Below are positions 42,464 through 51,512 of a stretch of DNA of 64,000 bases, one piece after another. The notes under the pieces are model-generated. The model was not told the origin of the DNA, made no database searches, and saw only the letters and a program-made list of their open reading frames with translations. The translations under genes and the position numbers were made by a program. Position 1 is the first letter of the stretch; each line of letters begins with the position of its first letter. The stretch comes from Streptomyces sp. WM6378 (GTDB lineage: Bacteria; Actinomycetota; Actinomycetes; Streptomycetales; Streptomycetaceae), in the NCBI RefSeq assembly GCF_001279695.1, contig NZ_LGDD01000309.1, positions 17,973 through 81,972 on the forward strand, read 5' to 3'.

Positions 42464-42838
42464 ATGACCAACACCGAGACCACCCTCAAGGAAGCGATGA
42501 CCGTGATCGAGGGCAGCCTGGGCGCGGCCCTCGTCGACTACAGCAGCGGCATGGCACTCGGCATCCTGGGCGGCGGCAAGGACCTCGACCTGACGGTGGC
42601 CGCCGCCGGGAACACCGATGTGGTGCGCGCCAAGGTGCGGACCATGGAGATGCTCGGCCTCAAGGACGAGATCGAGGACATCCTGATCACGCTGGGCGGC
42701 CAGTACCACCTCATCCGGCTCCTCAAAGGCCGCGGCAACAGCGGCCTGTTCCTCTACATCGCGTTGGACAAGAAGCGGGCCAACCTCGCGATGGCCCGCC
42801 ACCAGCTCAAAAAGATCGAGAACGAACTGGAAGTGTGA
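42464..42838 (+). CDS. Roadblock-like protein (third)
   Basis: The 124-aa protein reads [20 protein letters not shown] then [20 protein letters not shown] and [40 protein letters not shown]. It is a conserved Streptomyces roadblock relative. The start is ATG at 42464 behind AGGAAAGGAAG; an ATG at 42404 overlapping the previous stop would add 20 residues. It ends the operon before a strong terminator. Confidence 0.82.
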   Translation: MTNTETTLKEAMTVIEGSLGAALVDYSSGMALGILGGGKDLDLTVAAAGNTDVVRAKVRTMEMLGLKDEIEDILITLGGQYHLIRLLKGRGNSGLFLYIALDKKRANLAMARHQLKKIENELEV

Positions 42839-42865
42839 ACTCGGGCCTTCCGCAGGCCCGTTCAA

Positions 42866-42895
42866 TGACGCCGCGCCCCACCGGGCGCGGCGTCA
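42866..42895 (+). terminator. Strong terminator of the roadblock operon
   Basis: A 13-bp perfect stem (TGACGCCGCGCCC / GGGCGCGGCGTCA) with a 4-base loop lies 27 bases after the last stop codon. Confidence 0.8.
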
Positions 42896-43192
42896 CCCGC
42901 ACCGAGTCTGGTCACCCGCGAGCCCCACACCTCATGCATCGCTTCATCGGAGGTCTGGCACGGCGAAGCACACATGGTAGAAGGCAGTCATCCACCCATG
43001 ATCGAACACGTCGCTCCACATGCGCGGGGGAATAAAGAGCAAGGCAGCCCCGGGTCAGGGTGCTGTCACAGAGGGTGCCGAACAGCGAGCCTGAGCTGTT
43101 GCAACTGATCGAGGACGTCCTCACCCCCCTCGATCAAGGTCCCCTTGGACCGGAACACCACATCACTGGTCAAACCGTTTGCCCGGCTGCCC
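42896..43192. other. Intergenic stretch with a short coding-like fragment
   Basis: Near 43060-43160 the plus strand reads SEPELLQLIEDVLTPL, similar in pattern to the orphan frame at 32117-32371 (DEPELLKLTGDVVDL). No complete gene is visible. Confidence 0.3.
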
Positions 43193-43858
43193 TCAGGTCG
43201 TCCTCAGTTCCCTGTCACGGCCGTCACGCTCACCGATGCCACTGCCGCCACTCCTGCTCCGCGCGTTGGCATACAGGACAAGCAGCGACGCCATCACCGT
43301 GAAGGCCAACGTGATGATCACCGACCAGGTCGCCACATGCCCGTAGCCTCCCGGCTCGCGGGGGTCGAGAAAGTCGTACGGATACCAACCGGCACTCGGC
43401 CCGCGCAGCAGCGAGTAGGCAAGGTAGAGCAGTGGGAAAGCAAGCCACGGGAGAGACCTGGTCCAGGAGATACGGCGCAGCGGCGGGCGCAGTAGCCAGT
43501 CGGCGAGGAAGACGGCCGGCATGACACCGTGCACGACATCGTTGGCCCAGATGATCGTGTTCGCGTCGATGGTTCCGGCCAACAAGGTCCAGTAGACCGC
43601 TCCGGTGATCACGAGATAGAGGGTGGCGGCGCCGCGCAACAGGTCGGGGACGGGGCGGGTGACGCGCAGCAGGGCCAGCCCACCGGTCAGCAGGACGCCG
43701 GCGCCGAGCAGGTTGGAGAGATTGGTGAAGTACGAGATCCAGTTCGCGGCGCCCTCGTCGGTGTGCGCTGCTCGGTTCAGCGAGGTGGCGAGGGCGGCGA
43801 CGGCCAGCAGAGCAAGCCCCGCCTTGACCGACCCTTCCAGCCTGGTGCTTAGTGACAT
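43193..43858 (-). CDS. Pr6Pr/FAR-17a-type membrane protein
   Basis: The 221-aa protein has six helices and family landmarks: NWISYFTNLSNLLGAGVLLT, LYLVITGAVYWTLLAGTIDA, WANDVVHGVMPAVFLADWLL and LLYLAYSLLRGPSAGWYPYD with FLDP. These match the Pr6Pr (FAR-17a/AIG1-like) family of unknown bacterial function. The start is ATG at 43858 with a weak ribosome site. Confidence 0.85.
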   Translation of the reverse strand: MSLSTRLEGSVKAGLALLAVAALATSLNRAAHTDEGAANWISYFTNLSNLLGAGVLLTGGLALLRVTRPVPDLLRGAATLYLVITGAVYWTLLAGTIDANTIIWANDVVHGVMPAVFLADWLLRPPLRRISWTRSLPWLAFPLLYLAYSLLRGPSAGWYPYDFLDPREPGGYGHVATWSVIITLAFTVMASLLVLYANARSRSGGSGIGERDGRDRELRTT

Positions 43859-44073
43859 GGCCTGGATGTTACTTGTATGTAGATCGGTGGACAGCTCAGT
43901 AGATCGCCTTCGCCGCACTGATCCCCACACCCCTCTGCCCCGAGAACTGGGTTGCGGAGACCAGCCGATGAAGGCAGCGCCCAGGCATCGTCGACGAGTC
44001 CTCCACTCGCCTCGCCATCGCCGAGACCCACGCGACGGACTGCCCACCGGCTCTGCCGATCAGGCGGCAGCGT

Positions 44074-44107
44074 GTCACGGGCGGCAGCCAGGGCTGCCGC
44101 CCGTGAC
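44074..44107. terminator. Strong hairpin after the secreted-protein gene
   Basis: A 14-bp perfect stem (GTCACGGGCGGCAG / CTGCCGCCCGTGAC) with a 6-base loop lies 12 bases after the minus-strand stop codon at 44120. Confidence 0.75.
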
Positions 44108-44119
44108 CGTGCTGCTGGA

Positions 44120-44545
44120 TTAGCGGACGCTGACGGTTGCGGTGTCGGAGGTGCGTTCGCGGACGGGGTGGCTATCTGTGGGGGTGGTCAGTCCGTAGAC
44201 CACCGCACGGTATTCGACGATGCCTGTGTGGGCAGCCTTGATCTGCATGACGTCCTGGGCCTCGGTGCCGGCGGTGACTATGCTGCCGCAGGAGATCTGC
44301 TGCCAGACTCCACCGCTGCTGCGGTCCTCGATGCAGACGCGGAGAAACGGTGCGGCGTCGTCGTTGCCGTGGCCGGTGACCCGGTAGGTCTCACCCACGT
44401 GCGTCGTACGCTGCGCAGAGATGTCGACACTGCCCTTGGCGAACGCCGGCGTCGCGGCCAGCGTCACGGCGGCCAGGCCCAGTGCGCCGAGTGCGACGAG
44501 TCGGCCACTTCGTGCACGTATGGCGGTCTTCTTCGTCCTGGTCAT
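44120..44545 (-). CDS. Secreted protein, 141 aa
   Basis: A signal peptide (LVALGALGLAAVTLAATPAF ending AFAKG) precedes a beta-rich domain with two Cys residues (RVCIEDRSSGGVWQQISCGS) that probably form a disulfide. The C-terminal half (VEYRAVVYGLTTPTDSHPV) is Ig-like in character. The function is unknown. The start is ATG at 44545 behind GGAAGGAAG. Confidence 0.8.
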   Translation of the reverse strand: MTRTKKTAIRARSGRLVALGALGLAAVTLAATPAFAKGSVDISAQRTTHVGETYRVTGHGNDDAAPFLRVCIEDRSSGGVWQQISCGSIVTAGTEAQDVMQIKAAHTGIVEYRAVVYGLTTPTDSHPVRERTSDTATVSVR

Positions 44546-44839
44546 GGACTACTTCCTTCCTACGGATCGCCCCGCGGGGGCGGCGACCCTCCCCTGTGGT
44601 GAACGCGCCCAACGCGCTTCACTGACAGGCCAGATGAGCGGCCGACCCGGCCCGTTGCGTCCAAGACGCTGCCGTTACAGACCCCCGACAAAACCTGGTG
44701 CATTCGGGCACGACGGGCATGTCCGCCCGAGCAGCATCGGGAGGACATGCGGTCCTTTTGCCCACATCTCCCCAGGCCGCGCTGCTTCTTCCACCTGAAG
44801 GACCCACCGAACACCGTTCCTTCTTGACCCATGGGCCCA

Positions 44840-44995
44840 CGCCACTGACCACGACCGGGCTGCCGAGGGGGGCGTCGTCGCGCCCGACGAGGGAGCGGGC
44901 GCCGGTCGCGGCGACCAGGCCGGCCAGCGCCCGGTGGCGGTCCCAGTGCTGGTGCGTGGTGAACACCGTGCCCAGGCCGCCGTCACCATTAAGGT
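44840..44995 (-). pseudogene. MBL-fold hydrolase fragment
   Basis: The minus strand reads LGTVFTTHQHWDRHRALAGL then VAATGARSLVGRDDAPL. THxHWDxH is the metal-binding motif of metallo-beta-lactamase-fold hydrolases, with the usual DH changed to DR. The rest of the gene is missing and an IS3 remnant adjoins its 5' side. Confidence 0.6.
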
Positions 44996-45002
44996 CGAGT
45001 AG

Positions 45003-45600
45003 AGGTTGTCCCGTAAGCAGCGGCTCACACCCTGGGCAGGAACAGACACCAATGTGCGACCTGGTGTTTTGTGGTTGCTCGGTAGTAGTTGGTCTCGAAT
45101 TCGACGGGCGGTGTGTGCCCGATCTCACCGTGCAGTCGGCGGTGGCAGTACCAGTCGATCCACTCAGCGGTGGCCAGTTCGACCTCCGGGGGGTGCCTAC
45201 CAGAGCCGCCGGGATTTGATCCGGGGTTTGATCAACTCGGTCTTGAACAGGCCGATCGTGGACTCCATCAGCGCGTTGACGTGGGCATCGCTGACCCATC
45301 CGATCGACGCGGCGATGCCTGCCCGGTCGAGGTGCTCGGCGAGTGCGAACGATGTGTACTGCGCCCGGCATCGGAGTGATGTATCAACTGACCTTCCCTG
45401 CGGGGGTGTTGGTATCGATTGCGCTGCCACTGGGCCATCTTGAGGGCGGCCAGGACGAGCCGTGTCTCGTTCGATGTGGCTGCGGACAAGCCGACGATGC
45501 GGCAGAAGGTGTCCACGACGAAGGCGATGTAGCCGACGGCGCCCTTTGACGACCGGGTGGTGTTCTCCTGCCGGGACATCGGCCCAAGGAGCAGACTGGG
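45003..45600 (-). mobile_element. Degraded IS3-family transposase
   Basis: Minus-strand pieces in several frames reconstruct the DDE half of an IS3 orfB. They are GAVGYIAFVVDTFCRIVGLS, AATSNETRLVLAALKMAQWQ, then QYTSFALAEHLDRAGIAASI, ALMESTIGLFKTELIKPR and a frame-changed C-terminal end near 45050-45180. At least two frameshifts are present, so it is inactive. Confidence 0.8.
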
Positions 45601-45657
45601 GGCAGCGCCGGTGTCGTCGAGGGGGAGATCCTGGCACCTCTGGAGACCGAGCTGGCG

Positions 45658-45972
45658 ATGACGACGGCCGTACGCCGGGTCGCCACGAAGGAGACAGGGC
45701 TCCCCGGAGCGGTGGAGGGCCTGGCGCCACAGGATCGCGTCCACGCCATCGCGATCTGCACCGCAGTCATGCTGCTGGAAGTACGTGGCCGCGCCACAGT
45801 CGTAGAGCGGCTCGATGCCGAAAACGTGCGATATGAGCAGATGGGTTACCCCAGGCCCTACACGATCACTAGACCACACCGGCTGCTGCTTCGCTCCGGA
45901 GCGGCGGCTGGCCGCCGCAGATCGGACTGGTCCAACTTCGATGACATCCGTTTAGGCTGCCTCGCATGCTGA
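45658..45972 (+). CDS. Possible hypothetical protein or 3' remnant
   Basis: The frame reads TTAVRRVATKETGLPGAVEG then LAPQDRVHAIAICTAVMLLE and VVERLDAENVRYEQMGYP. The codon bias is good up to about 45860 and poor after. It lies beside the IS3 remnant and may be the end of an interrupted gene. The family is not recognised. Confidence 0.35.
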   Translation: MTTAVRRVATKETGLPGAVEGLAPQDRVHAIAICTAVMLLEVRGRATVVERLDAENVRYEQMGYPRPYTITRPHRLLLRSGAAAGRRRSDWSNFDDIRLGCLAC

Positions 45973-46217
45973 TCGCCTGGTGGGTCCTCGTCGTGGCAGC
46001 AATCTGCGGGAACCTCGCGTTCTGGATGCGTCGACTCCGCCGTGTCCGCCGCAGGTTCATGGCCGAGCACCCGGCCGAGTGGGCCCGGATGGGCCGTCGC
46101 GAGCAGAGCAATCCGGGCCCGGAGTCCGGCCGGATACTCTTGTGGCACACACTCACGTTCATCCTGCTGATCGCCGTGGGCGGGGTCGGGGCGGCCGGAA
46201 TCTCCGGCACGTTCTGA
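45966..46217 (+). CDS. Small membrane protein, 83 aa
   Basis: Two helices (LIAWWVLVVAAICGNLAFWM and LWHTLTFILLIAVGGVGAAG) flank a basic cytoplasmic loop (RRLRRVRRRFMAEHPAEW). The ribosome site is weak. The family is unknown. Confidence 0.5.
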   Translation: MLIAWWVLVVAAICGNLAFWMRRLRRVRRRFMAEHPAEWARMGRREQSNPGPESGRILLWHTLTFILLIAVGGVGAAGISGTF

Positions 46218-46432
46218 TGGAACAGCCAGCCGCGCCGCGCATGCCAGCGGGGAGTTGACAACGGCGCTCACCCCTAGTTCATCACCTAGGTTTCCCCGTA
46301 ACCCGGGGCACTCGGATGCGCTGCAGGAGCTGCACTCGGCTGGGGTGACGATGTCCGGGCGAGCGTCTTCATGGGTTCGGTCACCGGTCAGTAGTCCGCG
46401 AGGCTGATCAGTTCACGTCCTGCGCTGCCCCG

Positions 46433-46558
46433 GACGGACACGGCATCGGCCTGGCCATCGTGCGCTGGGTGGCCTCCCTGCACGGCGGCTCGGTGGTGCT
46501 CGGGGTGGCGCCCGGCGGCGGGGCGGTGGCCGAGCTGTGCCTGAAGCGGGGCCGGTAG
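46433..46558 (+). pseudogene. Histidine-kinase 3' fragment
   Basis: The last 40 residues of a sensor kinase remain: GHGIGLAIVRWVASLHGGSV then GGGAVAELCLKRGR. GHGIGLAIV is the G2 box of the ATP-binding domain. The rest of the kinase is gone. Confidence 0.8.
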
Positions 46559-46602
46559 GGCGCCTCATGTTCCCCTCATGAAGCGGACGGCACACTGATC
46601 CC

Positions 46603-48465
46603 ATGCCATCGTTCTTCAGGCGCCCGCGCGCCCTCGTCCTCAGCCTCGCCGTGATGGTCGGCGGCGGTACCGTCTGGTACGCGCTGCCCTCGCACGGCAC
46701 ACAGCCGGGCGCCGTCATCCGGGTCGACCAGGCCGGATACCTCGCCGACGCGAGCAAGGAAGCCTTCGCCATGGGCAGCGAGGACCAGCTGGCCGGTGCG
46801 CACTTCGAGGTCGTCGACGCGGCGGGCGGCACCGTCCTGGACGGCCGTGCCGGACCGCGCACCGGCGCCTGGAACGGCAGCTACGGCTCCGTACGGACCC
46901 TCGACCTGTCCGCGCTCACCCGGCCCGGCACCTACCGACTGCGCCTGACCGGCACGGCCACCGCCGAGTCGCCGTCCTTCAAGGTCGCCCCTGCGGCCGA
47001 GCTGATGAAGGGACTCGCCGAGGACAACGTGCGCTTCTTCCAGGCTCAGCGCGACGGCGCCGACATCGTGCCCGGCGCACTGGACCGCAAGCCCTCCCAC
47101 CTGACCGACCGGGCCGCGACCGTGTACGCGGCGCCGCACTACGACAAGGACGGCACCGAGCTGAAGGAGCCGCTGCGCAAGGTCGGCGGCCCCGTCGACG
47201 TGTCGGGCGGCTGGTTCGACGCGGGGGACTTCCTCAAGTTCACCCACACCGCCGCCTACTCCACCGCCCAACTCCTCCTTGCCCAGCGCTCGTTGCCCGA
47301 CACCCCGGGTCTGGCCGCCGAGGCCCGGCACGGCCTGGACTGGCTCGACAAGATGTGGGACGGCCGCAGCGGCACGCTCTACGCCCAGGTAGGCATAGGC
47401 GCCGGCAGCAAGGACGTCCGCAGCGACCACGACGTGTGGCGGCTGCCGCAGGCCGACGACGCACTGGAGGCGGCGGGCCCCGACCGCATGCTGAAGAACA
47501 GGCCCGTCTTCCGCGCCAACGCACCCGGCGCACCCATCAGCCCGAACCTCGCGGGACGCGTCGCCGCCGTGTTCGCGCTGGCCGCGCAGACGGACGCCAA
47601 GGACGACCCGGACCGCGCCCGGCAGTGGCTCCTGAAGGCGGCCGCCGTGTACCAGCAGGCCGACACCGGCCACACCGGCGCGCTCGTCACCGTCTTCCCC
47701 GCCTCCTTCTACCCGGAGGACTCCTGGCTCGACGACATGGAGTTCGGAGCGGCCGAACTGTCCCTGGCCGCAAAGGAGCTGGGCGACGCAAGGGCCGTAC
47801 GGTGGCAGGGCGAGGCCGGTGACTGGGCGCGCAAATACATCGCCTCGGACGCGCGCGGAACGCTCGGCGTCGCCGACGTGAGCGCGCTCGCACACGCCGA
47901 CCTCATCAAGCTGGGCCCCGCACAAGCCGCCACCGACGACCTGCGCAGGCAACTCGGCGACGGGGAACGCCGCGCCGCCAAGGACCCGCTCAGGGCGGGC
48001 GCCGTCTACACCGACTTCGACGCCGTCCCGCACACCTTCGGCCTCGTCGCCACGGCCCGGCTCTACGCACAGGCCACCGGAGACCACCGCTACGACGCGT
48101 TCGCCGAGCAGCAGCGCGGCTGGGCACTCGGCGCCAACGCCTGGGGTACCAGCTTCATGATCGGCACCGGCGAGGTCTTCCCGCACTGCCCCGAGCACCA
48201 GGCCGCCAACCTGGCCGGCAGCCTCACCGGTGCCGGGAAGATCCTGCGGGGCGCGGTCGTCAACGGACCCAACGGATCAGGCAAGCTGACCGAGCACAAC
48301 TCCTTCGACCAGATGCGCAGTTGCGAGGCGGGAACCGCGGAGTGGAAGCGCTTCGACGGGAAGGACGCCCGCTATCTCGACCACGTCGGCGCCTGGCAGA
48401 CGGTGGAGCCCGCCGACGACTTCACCTCGACCGCGCTCCTCGCCTTCGCGCTCACCGCGGCCTGA
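46603..48465 (+). CDS. Glycoside hydrolase family 9 endoglucanase-type enzyme
   Basis: GH9 enzymes cleave beta-1,4-glucans by inversion. The 620-aa protein has a signal-anchor N-terminus (ALVLSLAVMVGGGTVWYALP), a CelD_N immunoglobulin-like domain (IRVDQAGYLADASKEAF, DLSALTRPGTYRLRL) and an alpha/alpha six-barrel. The catalytic base region is GGWFDAGDFLKF. Late motifs are WALGANAWGTSFMIGTGEVF and PHCPEHQAANL. The proton-donor Glu is probably in EHNSFDQ or nearby. It follows a kinase remnant and lacks a clear ribosome site. Confidence 0.88.
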   Translation: MPSFFRRPRALVLSLAVMVGGGTVWYALPSHGTQPGAVIRVDQAGYLADASKEAFAMGSEDQLAGAHFEVVDAAGGTVLDGRAGPRTGAWNGSYGSVRTLDLSALTRPGTYRLRLTGTATAESPSFKVAPAAELMKGLAEDNVRFFQAQRDGADIVPGALDRKPSHLTDRAATVYAAPHYDKDGTELKEPLRKVGGPVDVSGGWFDAGDFLKFTHTAAYSTAQLLLAQRSLPDTPGLAAEARHGLDWLDKMWDGRSGTLYAQVGIGAGSKDVRSDHDVWRLPQADDALEAAGPDRMLKNRPVFRANAPGAPISPNLAGRVAAVFALAAQTDAKDDPDRARQWLLKAAAVYQQADTGHTGALVTVFPASFYPEDSWLDDMEFGAAELSLAAKELGDARAVRWQGEAGDWARKYIASDARGTLGVADVSALAHADLIKLGPAQAATDDLRRQLGDGERRAAKDPLRAGAVYTDFDAVPHTFGLVATARLYAQATGDHRYDAFAEQQRGWALGANAWGTSFMIGTGEVFPHCPEHQAANLAGSLTGAGKILRGAVVNGPNGSGKLTEHNSFDQMRSCEAGTAEWKRFDGKDARYLDHVGAWQTVEPADDFTSTALLAFALTAA

Positions 48466-48585
48466 ACCGGCGGCGGATCACCCCTTGCCCCCGTACCGCC
48501 GCTCGAAGGGTCCCTGACTCGCGCGGCGGGTCAGGGCAACGTCCGCCTGGCCGTGGCCACCACCGACCCGGCTCCCCGCGCGTCG

Positions 48586-48795
48586 CCGACTCGCCCTACC
48601 CGCCCGCCGACCTCACCGAGATCGTGCGGATCTGCGGACTGCGGCACTGGGTCGAGCAGAGCCACAAACCGGTCAAGAACGAACTCGGCTGGGCCGACTT
48701 CCAAGTCCGCTCCAACACCGCCATCCGACGCCACCAGCCCCTGGTCAACTGCGCGTTCAGCTTCTGCTCCCTCCTTCCGCTTCCAGCCGAGCACA
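48586..48795 (+). mobile_element. IS701-type transposase 3' fragment
   Basis: The plus-strand frame reads VRICGLRHWVEQSHKPVKNE then LGWADFQVRSNTAIRRHQPL and VNCAFSFC, the conserved C-terminal part of IS701-family DDE transposases (YGLRHWVEQ-x-YKQVKNELGWADFQVRS). The rest is missing. Confidence 0.8.
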
Positions 48796-49083
48796 TCATC
48801 GAAAAGGGTTTGGCCTCCCTGGGCGACCACCTGGTGACCAACACGCCCAAGCTCACCTTCTTCGGCCTCGTCCTGGGGGGCGCGAACCCGGCCGAGCGCG
48901 CCACGCGCCTGACCGCCCTCCCTCGCGTCGGTACGCGACATTTCAAGGCCGCCGTCCTTGGCCCGCTGCCGATCTCGATGTGCGCAGGACGGAGGCCCAG
49001 GCGGCCTGACAGGGCGTCAACTCTTTGGTGTGGTGCGTTTGGGGGGCTGCTGTGGGAGCAACGGGGCCCGCGGTACCGCGCCA

Positions 49084-49236
49084 GCGGTTGACCTCGATGT
49101 TCTCCAGCGACGCCCAGCGCGTCGGACACCAGGATCGCGGCCGAGTAGTACGCGGTGACCAGGTACGAGATGATCGCCTGCTCGTCGATGCCCATGAGCG
49201 GACCGACAGGCTCGGCTCGATCTGGTCCGGGATGCC
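49084..49236 (-). pseudogene. Family 2B encapsulin shell protein, C-terminal remnant
   Basis: Three minus-strand frames combine into GIPDQIEPSLSVR, then MGIDEQAIISYLVTAYYSAA with ILVSDALGV, then LENIEVNR. These match the end of Streptomyces family 2B encapsulin shells as I recall them ([30 protein letters not shown], ENVE). Two frameshifts are present, and the cyclic-nucleotide-binding and HK97 parts are gone. Confidence 0.7.
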
Positions 49237-49248
49237 GGCCCGCCCGGG

Positions 49249-50055
49249 TCATGGCGTCGAGAGCGTCTTGCTGAACGGAGTGGCAGGGCGTTCCAGTCGC
49301 TCGCCGTCCACGGTGATGTCGACGGCCTCGTTGTAGAAGGCGAGGAGGCCCCGGACGGCGCCCACCGCGGGCAGCGGATCCGGATAGCTCCAGACGACGT
49401 TCGGCGGCACCTCGGCCTCGCCGCTCCACGACCAGTACTCGGCGGTGCCCTTGTACGGGCAGCCCGTGCTGTGGTCGGTCGGTTCGAACAGGTCCAGGCG
49501 CACCTCCTCGCGAGGGAGGTAGTAGCGCGTGGGCAGTCCGGTCTCGAAGAGCAGCACCGGGCGGTGTGTGTCGGCCACCGTCGTGCCGCCGATGTCGACC
49601 TGGACGTGCCGGCTGCTGGGGATCGCGTCCACCCGTTTGTGCGGGTCGCGGGGGTGGATGAAGATCTCTTCCTCCTCCTCGTACCAGTGGTCCGGGCCGC
49701 GGCCGACGCGCCGGAACCACTCGAAGGCGATGTGCGCGGCCAGGTCGTCGGCGGGGAACGTCCAGGCCGCGTTCTCCATCAGTTCGCCATCGGCTTCGAG
49801 GTCGTAGAAGATCTGCGAGCCCGTGTGCGTACCCGCCCGTGGGTTCTTCGCCGGGCGGAGCAGGTCCTCGCGGACCTCCTCGCGTGGGAAGGCGTACAGC
49901 GGGACGGGCACTCCGGGCTCCCACACGAGGATCGGGTGCCTGCTGTCGACGACGGTGACATCGCCTTTGCGGCCTCGCACCCACCGTTCGCTGGGTTCCC
50001 ACACGAGGCCCTCCGGGGTGGTTCTGACGTCTCGCGCGGTGGGGAACGTGGTCAT
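49249..50055 (-). CDS. DUF427 domain protein (two copies of the domain)
   Basis: The 268-aa protein has two DUF427 units. The first has DSRHPILVWEPGVPVPLYAF, the second TTVADTHRPVLLFETGLPTR with YYLPREEVRLDLFEPTDHST. Conserved Trp/Tyr/Cys residues (GCPYKGTAEYWS) are present in the second. The function of DUF427 is unknown; it is often linked to oxidative or light stress proteins. The start is ATG at 50055; the adjacent ATG at 50058 is possible. Confidence 0.85.
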   Translation of the reverse strand: MTTFPTARDVRTTPEGLVWEPSERWVRGRKGDVTVVDSRHPILVWEPGVPVPLYAFPREEVREDLLRPAKNPRAGTHTGSQIFYDLEADGELMENAAWTFPADDLAAHIAFEWFRRVGRGPDHWYEEEEEIFIHPRDPHKRVDAIPSSRHVQVDIGGTTVADTHRPVLLFETGLPTRYYLPREEVRLDLFEPTDHSTGCPYKGTAEYWSWSGEAEVPPNVVWSYPDPLPAVGAVRGLLAFYNEAVDITVDGERLERPATPFSKTLSTP

Positions 50056-50204
50056 CAACGACTCTCCTTCTGCCGGCCCTGCATGCCGCTTCCAGCCGAG
50101 CTCAGGCGGCCCGAGCGAGCGATTTCGCAGGCTGTCCGTTGCTAATCTCCCCTGACGGCAGTTGGTCCAGGGACAGCAGTCAGCCGAGGAAAGGAACCCG
50201 CCCC

Positions 50205-50612
50205 GTGTCCGCCGAACTCTCCGATGAGCTGAAGAAGCTCATCGACGACAGCCCCGTCTTCGCGACCGTCGCCACCATCCAACCGGACGGCAGCCCGCAG
50301 CTGTCGATCACCTGGCTCACCCGGGACGGCGACGACCTGCTGGTCTCCACCACCATCGGCCGCCGCAAGGAGATGAACCTGCGCCGCGACCCGCGGATCA
50401 CCGTCATGATCAACCCGGCCAACGCGCCCTACACATACGCCGAAGTCCGCGGCTCGGCCACGCTCACCACGGAAGGCGGGCAGGAACTCATCGACGCACT
50501 GTCGCGCACGTACACGGGCAAGGACTACGCGGACTTCAACCCGGCGTCGAAGGACGACGCCGAACGCGTCGTCGTCCGCATCACCCCGCGCAAGATCGTC
50601 GGCTCGCTCTGA
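50205..50612 (+). CDS. PPOX-class F420- or FMN-dependent protein
   Basis: The 135-aa split-barrel protein reads FATVATIQPDGSPQLSITWL, DLLVSTTIGRRKEMNLRRDP and ITVMINPANAPYTYAEVRGS then YADFNPASKDDAERVVVRIT. This is the typical PPOX-class pattern of Rv1155-like F420-binding proteins, used to reduce or protect small molecules. The start is GTG at 50205 behind AAAGGAAC. Confidence 0.88.
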   Translation: MSAELSDELKKLIDDSPVFATVATIQPDGSPQLSITWLTRDGDDLLVSTTIGRRKEMNLRRDPRITVMINPANAPYTYAEVRGSATLTTEGGQELIDALSRTYTGKDYADFNPASKDDAERVVVRITPRKIVGSL

Positions 50613-50647
50613 CGCACGTCTCCAACAGCCGCCCCCTCGCAACTCCG

Positions 50648-50815
50648 TTACAAGACAGTGCCGTACAGGGCGCAGCGGTCGCCGGACAGGACGTAGCGGC
50701 CAGCCGCTACGTCCTGTTCAAGGGGCTCGCCGATCTGCTCGCAGAACAGCGCGAGACGGCCGACGGCCTCATCATCGCCAAGGCAGGCGGGGGCGACTTC
50801 GAGCATCAACCCGCC
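50648..50815 (-). pseudogene. LMLEVAPACL-family sequence (copy 2)
   Basis: The frame contains GLMLEVAPACLGDDEAVG, LALFCEQIGEPLEQDVAAGR and YVLSGDRCALYGTVL, closely parallel to the gene at 21975-22205. The N-terminal part upstream of 50815 is unlike copy 1, so this copy seems to lack its start. The C-terminus looks natural. Confidence 0.45.
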
Positions 50816-50899
50816 GACGTCGGGCCGGCATCGCGCGCGAGGAACACGAGGAACCCCAGCACCGCGCCATCCCCGCCGCACCCCCAACCAATCCCCCAC

Positions 50900-51512
50900 A
50901 CCTCCATCATCGGGCGCAGGGAGACGGGTAGAAGGAGGCCTCTCCGGATCCGGCCGGAGCAGGACGGCCCGTTTCGCAGGACGAGCGGGCCGGGCGTGTG
51001 GAGAAAGGCCATGCTGACCACGGCCACTGACACTCCTCGGCCGACCTCACCGTTCCTGACGCCGCTCGTACTACCTGGGGCGACTCCTTTTTGCCTTCGT
51101 CTCGAGTGCGGAGTCCCTGCGAGACGGCTTCTATGGTGTCTCGCCGGTGACGTGCCGGGCCAGCCGCAGGCAGAGCGAGGAAGCTCGGGGGCATCGCGTG
51201 CCCAGTCGGAGGTGTCGATGCCGCCGGCCACTCCCGTCGCCCATATCGCCGTCAGCAGCCGGGTGGCCAGCTCTTGTTGGTCGGCGGTGGCTGCGGGGGC
51301 CAGGCGGCGGATGGCGACGGCGGCCCGATCAGTGCGGGTTCCAGCAGTCGGCCGATGCCAGCACCCGCCTCGATGAGGAACCCGCAGTGCACGGACAGGA
51401 AGACGCGGGCGTTCTCGGAGTCCTGCTCCCGGCTCGTCCTTGCGGTCGGTTTTCTCCGGTTTCACTCCTGCCGCCGCTGGCACGTTCTGCGGGGCTGTGC
51501 GCTCTGGTGTCG
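50900..51512. other. Stretch without a recognised gene
   Basis: Several long frames overlap on both strands, but none shows family motifs. A minus-strand piece (LATRLLTAIWATGVAGGIDT) has some coding character. It may be a decayed gene. Confidence 0.35.

Noticed and set aside
50996..51376. DUF5994-like gene
   Set aside because: One phrase (LRLECGVPARRLL) recalls the family, but the rest does not match in any frame.
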